Shown: one piece after another, positions 7,095 to 12,320 of the stretch
Numbering within the stretch: position 1 is the first letter of the stretch
Layout: every line of letters begins with the position of its first letter
NCBI GenBank assembly: GCA_023397045.1
Contig: JAEWUR010000704.1
Coordinates: 1 to 12,320, forward strand
DNA length: 12,320 bases
Direction of reading: 5' to 3'
Source of the DNA: Planctomycetota bacterium
Lineage (GTDB): Bacteria; Planctomycetota; Planctomycetia; Pirellulales; Thermoguttaceae
Program-made: the position numbers and the translations under genes
Notes under the pieces: model-generated
What the model saw: the letters and a program-made list of their open reading frames with translations, nothing else
The model's database searches: none
What the model was told of the DNA's origin: nothing

Positions 7095-7342
7095 TATCGC
7101 ACTCCAACCGGCACCACGAGATCCAAAGCGTCCGCTTCCGCCAACGGCGACAGCGCAGGCGGCAACGGATCACCATGTTCCAGACATGACTCCGCGATTT
7201 TTCTCGCCAGCCCCTGCGCGATTTCCGCCGCCTCGACAATACTCCGGCCCTCGGCCACCAATCCCGGCACATCGGGACTTGTGGCGACGAATCCGCCTTC
7301 GGCCAGCGGTTCAACGTGAATGCGAATGGCGACTTCGTTCAT
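7094..7342 (-). CDS. hicB: HicB-family antitoxin
   Basis: The 82-residue protein has the HicB partial RNase-H-fold pattern: an N-terminal strand, EGGFVATSPDVPGLVAEGRS (15-34) with the conserved PD-PG element, an EAAEIAQGLARKIAE helix (37-51) and a PLPP motif (59-62). It would bind and block HicA. At this length there is little room for the C-terminal helix-turn-helix or ribbon-helix-helix DNA-binding domain found in longer HicB proteins, so self-repression may be absent or indirect. The start at ATG 7342 has GGGGAA 8 bases upstream. It sits 57 bp after glgC on the same strand, with no strong promoter of its own. The antitoxin-first order reverses the classical hicAB order. Confidence 0.85.
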   Translation of the reverse strand: MNEVAIRIHVEPLAEGGFVATSPDVPGLVAEGRSIVEAAEIAQGLARKIAESCLEHGDPLPPALSPLAEADALDLVVPVGVR

Positions 7343-7399
7343 ACGACGCGTTCCCCAAGAATCGATCGAATTAGATGAAAAACCGCCCTCGGTCCATTG

Positions 7400-8686
7400 T
7401 CACAACTTCCATCCGTCCGGCAAGGTCGTGTTTTTGGCCGACACGGCGATGCCATCGCAAATCATGCCGAACGGCGTCTCCTCGCTGGTATCGAGCCCTT
7501 TCTCGTTCACGATCCGCACGTTCCGGCCGATTCGGGCGTTTTTGTCGATAATCGCGCCTTCGATGTGCGAACCTTCGCCGACGCCCAGCGGCGGATTCCC
7601 GTTCGCGCGATGCGCCGTGATGGCCTCGGGCGTTTCGTAGAAATCCGCCCCCATCAAAACCGTGTTGCGAATCACGACGTTCCGCCCAATGCGGCACCGA
7701 AGCCCGATCACGCTGTTCTCGATCACCGCGCCCGGCTCGATCATCGAGCCGTCCGCCACAAGACTGTCGCGAATCGTCGCGCCGTCGAATCGCGTCGGCG
7801 GGAGGAATCTCGCCCGGGTGTAGATCGGCGCCTCGGGCGACGCCAGGTCGAACGGGGCGTTCGGCTTCGTCAGGTCGAGGTTCGCCTGATAAAACGACTT
7901 GATCGTTCCGATGTCTTCCCAGTAACTGTCGACCAGTTGAACTTGCACATGGCGAGTTCGAATCGACGCCGGGAACACTTCCTTGCCGAAGTCGCGGTAG
8001 TCGGTCTTGCGGAGCACGTCGACCAGGGCGTTGCGATTGAACAGATAGATGCCCATATTCGCCAAGCAGTCGCGGCCGCGGCTTTCGATCCCCCGCGCAT
8101 CGATCCACGACGGCGCGGTCCGAACGATTTCGAGTTCTTGTTCCGATTTCGGTTTCTCAAGGAAACCGACGACCCGCCCGGTGTCGTCCAATCGCATGAT
8201 GCCCAAACCCGCCGCATCACGGCTATGGACCGGCACCGCGCCGATCGTCACATCGGCGTTCGATTGGATATGGGCGAGGATCATCTCCTCGAAGTTCATT
8301 CGATACAACTGGTCGCCCGACAGGATCAAGACGTATTCAATGCCCGCCTGCTCGACATAACGAAGATTCTGCCGGACGGCATCGGCCGTGCCCTGATACC
8401 AGTTCGTGTTGTCGAGCGTCTGCTGAGCCGCCAAGACCTCGACGAAACCGCCGTCGAACGGATCGAAGGTGTAGGTCGACCGGATATGGCGGTGCAGGCT
8501 GACCGAATTGAATTGCGTCAGCACATAACAGCGGTTCAGCCCGCTGTTGATGCAATTCGACAAAGGGATATCGATCAGTCGATACTTGCCCGCCACGGGA
8601 ACCGCCGGCTTCGAGCGAAATTTGGTCAACGGATAGAGGCGAGTCCCCTGACCACCGCCGAGCACCAGGGTTACAACATTCTTCAT
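7400..8686 (-). CDS. glgC: Glucose-1-phosphate adenylyltransferase (ADP-glucose pyrophosphorylase)
   Basis: The 428-residue enzyme makes ADP-glucose from glucose 1-phosphate and ATP, the committed step of bacterial glycogen synthesis. Seen: nucleotide loop LGGGQGTRLYPLT (9-21), KPAVPVAGKYRLIDIPLSNCINSG (26-49), YQGTADAV (97-104), catalytic-region SGDQLYRM with Asp124, GFLEKP with Lys178 (glucose-1-phosphate contact), NMGIYLF (210-216) and SYWEDIGT (254-261). The C-terminal third is a left-handed beta-helix with hexapeptide-like repeats (IGRNVVIRN and similar). The sequence of the C-terminus resembles cyanobacterial/plant enzymes more than the enterobacterial ones. ATG 8686 follows GAGGA by 7 bases; an upstream in-frame TTG at 8719 adds 11 unconserved residues and was rejected. 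It is the first gene of the minus-strand set. Confidence 0.96.
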   Translation of the reverse strand: MKNVVTLVLGGGQGTRLYPLTKFRSKPAVPVAGKYRLIDIPLSNCINSGLNRCYVLTQFNSVSLHRHIRSTYTFDPFDGGFVEVLAAQQTLDNTNWYQGTADAVRQNLRYVEQAGIEYVLILSGDQLYRMNFEEMILAHIQSNADVTIGAVPVHSRDAAGLGIMRLDDTGRVVGFLEKPKSEQELEIVRTAPSWIDARGIESRGRDCLANMGIYLFNRNALVDVLRKTDYRDFGKEVFPASIRTRHVQVQLVDSYWEDIGTIKSFYQANLDLTKPNAPFDLASPEAPIYTRARFLPPTRFDGATIRDSLVADGSMIEPGAVIENSVIGLRCRIGRNVVIRNTVLMGADFYETPEAITAHRANGNPPLGVGEGSHIEGAIIDKNARIGRNVRIVNEKGLDTSEETPFGMICDGIAVSAKNTTLPDGWKL

Positions 8687-8885
8687 ATGGAATCCTCGTG
8701 TGATCGTCAGCTTTTTCAAGTTGGCCGGCGGGCCCTGCCGCCCTGTGGAACACGTCTTTATTAGTTTAACGCCGATCTGTGATCGGGAAAGAGGGACGAC
8801 CGTCGGATTGGGAATGTCGGACGAGCGACAATCGAATGTTAAATGCCAAAATAGCGGTTATCCCCCTTTGGGCCGACCGCGTTGT

Positions 8886-8940
8886 AGGCGGCGGTTTTGA
8901 CGATCAGGAAAACGGCAGGCATTTTGACGCCCCGCCGCCT
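8886..8940. repeat. 9-bp inverted repeat enclosing an 8-bp direct repeat
   Basis: AGGCGGCGG (8886-8894) and CCGCCGCCT (8932-8940) are perfect inverted copies 37 bp apart. Inside, TTTTGACG occurs at 8895-8902, directly against the left arm, and at 8922-8929, near the right arm. It could be a regulatory binding region or a structured leader; the strand and role cannot be decided. Confidence 0.5.
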
Positions 8941-8952
8941 GAAAAATCCCCA

Positions 8953-8966
8953 TTCGGTACACCGAA
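8953..8966. promoter_or_regulatory. 14-bp palindrome, possible operator
   Basis: TTCGGT-AC-ACCGAA is a perfect inverted repeat of two 6-bp arms with a 2-bp centre. It lies about 45 bp upstream of the pstS -35-like box, a usual place for a dimeric regulator. No specific regulator is recognised. Confidence 0.35.
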
Positions 8967-9011
8967 CCGCCCCCCCGGTGCTCATGAATCAACATTCCCT
9001 GGCGGGGTTGC

Positions 9012-9040
9012 TTGACGGGCTGTAAGTGGTCTGTTATCAA
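9012..9040 (+). promoter_or_regulatory. Sigma70-type promoter candidate for pstS
   Basis: TTGACG (9012-9017, 5 of 6 matches) and TATCAA (9035-9040, 4 of 6) are 17 bases apart, about 55 bp before the pstS ATG. It overlaps the candidate Pho box, so if the gene is PhoB-activated the real -10 may instead be AATTAT at 9048-9053. Confidence 0.5.
9020..9037 (+). promoter_or_regulatory. Candidate Pho box upstream of pstS
   Basis: CTGTAAG (9020-9026) and CTGTTAT (9031-9037) are two half-sites at exactly 11-bp phase with a 4-bp spacer, matching the CTGTCAT-N4-CTGTCAT layout of PhoB sites at 5 and 6 of 7 positions. A -10-like AATTAT starts 10 bp downstream (9048), the spacing normal for PhoB-dependent promoters. 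The gene downstream is the classical Pho target. Confidence 0.5.
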
Positions 9041-9093
9041 GAGGTTCAATTATCGTTCGAGAATGGTTACAGAGCACAAGGAAGAAATACGCG

Positions 9094-10002
9094 ATGTTCG
9101 GATTCATTAAACCGCATTGGCTTTTCTCGCTGCTCTTCATCGCATTGCCGGCCGTCATCCTGGGATGCCGAAAAGGGCCGGACCGGGGCGGCCAAGCCGA
9201 CGAAAACGTCATCCGCGTCGAGGGATCCGACACGATGGTCAACGTCGCCCAGGCATGGGCCGAGGAATATCGCAAGTCGCACCCCTCGATTAGCATTCAG
9301 GTCCTCGGCGGCGGATCCGGCGTGGGCATCGCCAGCCTGATCGACGGCAACTGCGACCTGGCCAATACAAGCCGCAAGATGCGGGAAATCGAGATCAAGC
9401 GAGCCCAGGCCAATCGTGGCGCCGATCCCAAGGAAATTATCGTCGGCTACGATGCACTGGCCATTTATGTGGATAAGACCAACCCGCTGGACACCATCTC
9501 CATGGAGCAACTCGCCGAAATCTACGGCGACGGCGGCACGATCACCAAATGGTCGCAGTTGGGAGTAAAAGACAGCCCGCTCGCCGACACCGACATCATT
9601 CGGGTCAGCCGCCAGAGCAGTTCCGGCACCTACACCTACTTTCGCGAAGTCATCCTGGGCGACAAACGAGATTTCAAACTCGGCTCGATCGATCAGAGCG
9701 GATCGAAAGACGTCGTCGCGCTGATTTCACGCACTCCCTCGGCCATCGGCTACAGCGGGATGGGCTACCATACCCCCGACGTGAAGATGCTCAAGGTGTC
9801 GAAGACGACCGGCGGCACTGCCATCGAGCCCACCGTCGAAAACGCCCGAAGCGAAAAATATCCGATTACGCGGCCGCTCCAGGTCTACGTGATCGGCGAA
9901 CCCGCCGGAGCGATCAAGGAATACCTTGATTGGGTTCTGGGACCGGAAGGTCAAAAAGTCGTCCTTGATCTGGGGTATGTGCCCGTCAACCTGCATGAGT
10001 GA
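9094..10002 (+). CDS. pstS: Phosphate ABC transporter, substrate-binding lipoprotein PstS
   Basis: The 302-residue protein captures phosphate outside the inner membrane and hands it to the PstCA channel. Residues 1-25 form a lipoprotein signal peptide ending in the lipobox ILGC with Cys25. The phosphate-binding motifs of the PstS family are present: EGSDTM (43-48), LGGGSGVG (71-78), CDLANTSRKM (87-96), and SRQSSSGTYTYF (172-183) with the SGT phosphate loop. FREV, SGSKDVV and a final LGYVPV segment are also typical. ATG 9094 follows AAGGAAG at 9078-9084. It is the first gene of the pst operon; its stop codon overlaps the start of pstC. A Pho-type promoter is predicted upstream, so induction by phosphate starvation is likely. 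Confidence 0.95.
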   Translation: MFGFIKPHWLFSLLFIALPAVILGCRKGPDRGGQADENVIRVEGSDTMVNVAQAWAEEYRKSHPSISIQVLGGGSGVGIASLIDGNCDLANTSRKMREIEIKRAQANRGADPKEIIVGYDALAIYVDKTNPLDTISMEQLAEIYGDGGTITKWSQLGVKDSPLADTDIIRVSRQSSSGTYTYFREVILGDKRDFKLGSIDQSGSKDVVALISRTPSAIGYSGMGYHTPDVKMLKVSKTTGGTAIEPTVENARSEKYPITRPLQVYVIGEPAGAIKEYLDWVLGPEGQKVVLDLGYVPVNLHE

Positions 10003-10948
10003 CATTAACGCGAACACCACGGCTCGGCCGGGCAAAACGCGCTCCTTCTCCTATTTCCTGCGCGTCGCGGTCGATCGCGCCGAGCCGGGAATCGAATGGC
10101 TCATTCGCTTGTGCGGCTGGAGCGCGATCCTGTTTGTCTTCTCGATCTTCTTCTTCGTCTTCAAAGAGGCCGCGCCCGCACTGTTCGGAGAGCTGAACCT
10201 GATCGAGTTCTTCACCAGCACGCATTGGCAACCGTCGTCCGACGTGCGTCCGCAATATGGCATCCTCGCCCTACTGGTCGGCACGTTGTCGGTCACGGCG
10301 CTTTCGATGGCCTTGGCGGTCCCTCTCGGCCTGGGTGCGGCGGTTTACGTGTCGGAATTCGCCAACGGCAAGGTCAAGGAAGTCCTCAAAGTCCTGATCG
10401 AACTGCTGGCGGCCATCCCCTCGATTGTTTGGGGATTCGTCGGCTACATGGTCCTCGGTCCAATCATCATCAAGTTGACCGGCGCGCCGGTCGGCGTGAA
10501 CCTGCTCAACGGCGGCATCATCCTCGCACTGATGAGCGTGCCGATCATCGTCTCGGTCGGCGAAGACGCATTGAAGGCCGTGCCCGACTCCTATCGCGAA
10601 GCCGCCTTGTCGCTCGGCGCCAGCCGCTGGGAGATCGTCTATCGCGTACTGTTCCCTGCCGCCCGAAGCGGGCTGCTCGCTGCCGTGCTCCTCGGCGTCG
10701 GCCGCGCCATCGGCGAGACGATGGCCGTATTGATGTGTACCGGCCATGCCGTCCAGATTCCGCACAGCCTGTTGGATCCCGTCCGCACGTTGACCGCCAC
10801 GATCGCCTCGGAGCTTGGCGAATCGGTCGCCGGCGACGTCCATTATCAGGTGCTTTTCGTCATCGGACTGTTGCTGTTCTTCATCACGTTCATGGTCAAT
10901 CTGATCGCCGATCTGGTCGTAAAAGGGATTCGCACCGAACCGCATTAA
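9995..10948 (+). CDS. pstC: Phosphate ABC transporter permease PstC
   Basis: The 317-residue inner-membrane protein forms half of the phosphate channel with PstA. About six hydrophobic segments are visible near residues 40-57, 90-118, 132-157, 171-187, 225-247 and 285-307. The cytoplasmic coupling loop that contacts PstB is clear: REAALSLGASRWEIVYRVLFP (201-221). LLAAIPSIVWGFVGY (137-151) and GRAIGETMAV (236-245) are also PstC-typical. I chose ATG 9995, which overlaps the end of pstS by 8 bp (ATGAGTGA), so translation is probably coupled; the frame stays open to an ATG at 9926, but that adds residues read from within pstS. The gene ends with TAA, 59 bp before pstA. Confidence 0.94.
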   Translation: MSDINANTTARPGKTRSFSYFLRVAVDRAEPGIEWLIRLCGWSAILFVFSIFFFVFKEAAPALFGELNLIEFFTSTHWQPSSDVRPQYGILALLVGTLSVTALSMALAVPLGLGAAVYVSEFANGKVKEVLKVLIELLAAIPSIVWGFVGYMVLGPIIIKLTGAPVGVNLLNGGIILALMSVPIIVSVGEDALKAVPDSYREAALSLGASRWEIVYRVLFPAARSGLLAAVLLGVGRAIGETMAVLMCTGHAVQIPHSLLDPVRTLTATIASELGESVAGDVHYQVLFVIGLLLFFITFMVNLIADLVVKGIRTEPH

Positions 10949-11007
10949 GAAAATCGCGCCCTCTCTCCCTTTGGAATAGGGTTACAGTCAGGGCGTCAAT
11001 CGTATTG

Positions 11008-11985
11008 ATGAAACCAGCACAAGACAACCAGGCGGCCGTCGATCGGCCATCACCTCCGGACTCTCTCCCAACGGAAGAGGGCGGCAGCAATCCTTTCGCG
11101 CCCTCGCCATTGGAGAAACGCAAGCGGATCAAGGAGATCGTCGCCCAATGGACTCTCGGCGCGATCACATTCTCGCTCGTGCTGCCGGTCGTGGCCATCC
11201 TGACCTATTTGGTCATCCAAGCGTGGCCTGTGTTGACGCTCTCGTTTCTCCTGGAAAACCCGAAGAACTACATGACCGCCGGGGGCATCTGGGCTCCGCT
11301 GATCGGCACTTTCTTCCTTGTATTGCTGTCGCTGCTCGTGGCCGCGCCAGTCGGCATCCTCGCCGGAGTCTATCTCAACGAGTATGCCGGTGAAAATTGG
11401 GCCACGCGGATCATCAACATGGCCGTGGTCAACCTGGCTGGCGTTCCGAGCATCGTCCATGCACTGTTCGGCGTCGGCGCTTTCGTGCTTTTTGCGGGAA
11501 TGGGTCGATCGTTGCTGGCCGCCTCGTGTACGTTGGCCGTCATGACGCTTCCGGTCATCATCGCCAGCACCCGCGAGGCGCTCAGTTCCGTGCCGATGTC
11601 GTTTCGCGAGGCCTGCTGGAACATGGGCGCGACGCGCTGGCAAACCATCCGCACCATCGTGTTGCCCAATTCGATCAGCGGCATTTTGACGGGCGTCATC
11701 TTGCAAGTATCGCGTGCGGCGGGCGAAACCGCGCCGATCCTCTTCACCGGCGCCGTGTTTTTCATGCCCGTGCCCGACCACGGCTGGCAATCGTTTTTCC
11801 CTTACGGCCTGGACGACCGCTGCATGGCTCTGTCGATGCATCTGTTCACGCTGGCCACCCAGGTCCGCGGCGTTTCCGATCAGATCCAATACGGCACGGC
11901 CGTCGTCTTGATCGGGCTCGTGTTGGCGGTCAACACCCTGGCGATCGGGCTGCGGATCTATTTGCGCTCGCGAAAGAAATGGTAG
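11008..11985 (+). CDS. pstA: Phosphate ABC transporter permease PstA
   Basis: The 325-residue inner-membrane protein pairs with PstC. Residues 1-45 are a polar, Pro-rich cytoplasmic tail (PSPPDSLPTEEGGSNPFAPS) before the first membrane segment (about 50-72); others lie near 95-123, 136-163, 167-186, 222-252 and 297-317. The coupling loop is FREACWNMGATRWQTIRTIVLP (199-220), and NLAGVPSIVHALFGVGAFV (142-160) and SRAAGETAPILFTGA (235-249) are PstA hallmarks. I took ATG 11008 because the frame upstream is only the shadow of pstC. The ribosome binding site is poor (AGGG at 10989-10992). It ends with TAG, 29 bp before pstB. Confidence 0.94.
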   Translation: MKPAQDNQAAVDRPSPPDSLPTEEGGSNPFAPSPLEKRKRIKEIVAQWTLGAITFSLVLPVVAILTYLVIQAWPVLTLSFLLENPKNYMTAGGIWAPLIGTFFLVLLSLLVAAPVGILAGVYLNEYAGENWATRIINMAVVNLAGVPSIVHALFGVGAFVLFAGMGRSLLAASCTLAVMTLPVIIASTREALSSVPMSFREACWNMGATRWQTIRTIVLPNSISGILTGVILQVSRAAGETAPILFTGAVFFMPVPDHGWQSFFPYGLDDRCMALSMHLFTLATQVRGVSDQIQYGTAVVLIGLVLAVNTLAIGLRIYLRSRKKW

Positions 11986-12014
11986 CCCTTCCACGTTGGT
12001 CCCGGTGATTTCAG

Positions 12015-12320
12015 ATGTCCATCCCCATCCAGTTCGAAGACGTCACGGTCAGCTACGGCCCAAAGGTCGCGCTGCGGAACGTCTCGCTGGAAATTCCCGA
12101 AAAAGAGATCTTCAGCATCATCGGCCCGGCCAACGCCGGCAAGACCACGCTCCTGCGCTGCATCAACCGGACCCTCGACTTCGTGCCCAAGGCCAAGGTC
12201 ACCGGCCGAGTGCTGATCGATGGGCAAGACGTATTCCAAACCCGCAACGTCTACGAACTGCGCCGCCGCGTGGGCATGGTCTTTCCGCTGCCCGTCGGCC
12301 TGCCCCTGTCGGTCTACGAG
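12015..12320 (+). CDS. pstB: Phosphate ABC transporter ATP-binding protein PstB, N-terminal part (variant motifs)
   Basis: The first 102 codons are present and the frame is open at the window end. The protein would power phosphate uptake by hydrolysing ATP below PstCA. The start MSIPIQFEDVTVSYG is typical of ABC ATPases. Walker A reads GPANAGKTTLLR (about 38-49), which still fits GxxxxGK(S/T) but differs from the usual PstB GPSGCGKST. INRTLDFVPKAKVTG and ELRRRVGMVF then align with PstB. The next residue is the Q-loop, where PstB has VGMVFQKPNPFPMSIY; here it is VGMVFPLPVGLPLSVY, so Gln is replaced by Pro. The signature and Walker B motifs lie beyond the window. Context and alignment support PstB; whether it is a functional variant cannot be settled from this fragment. 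Confidence 0.88.
   Translation, partial: MSIPIQFEDVTVSYGPKVALRNVSLEIPEKEIFSIIGPANAGKTTLLRCINRTLDFVPKAKVTGRVLIDGQDVFQTRNVYELRRRVGMVFPLPVGLPLSVYE

Larger units (their letters stand above)
8687..9093. other. Divergent intergenic region between glgC and pstS
   Basis: This 407-bp gap has no convincing gene. It must hold the glgC promoter, which I could not place, and the pstS promoter near 9012-9053. It also holds a small hairpin CCGATC-TGT-GATCGG (8772-8786), a 9-bp inverted repeat enclosing two TTTTGACG copies (8886-8940), and a palindrome (8953-8966); these are listed separately where supportable. Confidence 0.6.

Noticed and set aside
7370..7396. Possible promoter for hicB (TGGACC, 15 bases, TCTAAT on the minus strand)
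   Set aside because: The spacing is short and the -35 matches at only 4 of 6 positions; too weak to call.
7397..8764. 455-codon open frame on the + strand opposite glgC
   Set aside because: Antisense shadow of glgC, Arg/Asp/His-rich, with no recognisable domain.
8984..9025. 13-codon frame (MNQHSLAGLLDGL) before pstS, possible leader peptide
   Set aside because: No ribosome binding site, and it overlaps the pstS -35 box, so it would not be in the pstS transcript.
10096..11007. Upstream in-frame extension of pstA through pstC
   Set aside because: Its translation is Arg-rich and meaningless, being the +1 shadow of pstC; the family match begins only after ATG 11008.
10949..11007. Short hairpin CCCT...AGGG between pstC and pstA, possible attenuator
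   Set aside because: Only a 4-bp stem without a T-run; no support for termination inside the operon.
1..12320. CRISPR arrays, tRNA or rRNA genes, complete insertion sequences
   Set aside because: No regularly spaced repeats, cloverleaf, rRNA motifs or transposase genes were seen.

Overview
The window is high-G+C bacterial DNA whose gene content, secreted-protein style and repeat types fit a planctomycete, probably a Pirellulales-like lineage. Supporting signs are a DUF1573 protein with the SSCGCTTP motif, a large secreted esterase with a helical tail, a cyanobacterial/plant-like GlgC, a variant PstB, and several short inverted-repeat elements between genes. This lineage is inferred from gene style; no marker gene is present.

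Layout. Positions 1-453 (+) hold the end of a ROK-family sugar kinase. A gap with a 125-bp element bounded by imperfect terminal inverted repeats follows. Positions 774-2954 (+) encode a secreted alpha/beta-hydrolase with a C-terminal helical extension. Between this gene and the convergent serC lies a repeat-rich block (2967-3138): a terminator-like hairpin and a second terminal-inverted-repeat element. From 3154 to 8686 all genes are on the minus strand. In transcription order they are glgC (ADP-glucose pyrophosphorylase), hicB-hicA (toxin-antitoxin pair in antitoxin-first order), lysA (diaminopimelate decarboxylase), a DUF1573 periplasmic protein with its own sigma70-type promoter, and serC (phosphoserine aminotransferase). 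The 407-bp divergent region 8687-9093 contains inverted and direct repeats, a palindrome, and a pstS promoter with a candidate Pho box. From 9094 to the end (+) runs a high-affinity phosphate uptake operon, pstS-pstC-pstA-pstB, with pstB cut by the window edge.

How the genes work together. PstS (lipoprotein phosphate binder), PstC and PstA (membrane channel) and PstB (ATPase) form one ABC importer; pstS and pstC overlap by 8 bp. GlgC, LysA and SerC are housekeeping enzymes for glycogen, lysine/peptidoglycan and serine synthesis. They share a strand but no pathway.

No clearly new multi-gene system is visible. The most unusual points are the PstB fragment, which lacks the canonical Q-loop glutamine and has an atypical Walker A loop; the two intergenic elements that share one paired-hairpin design; the hicBA pair inserted between glgC and lysA; and the structured glgC/pstS intergenic region.
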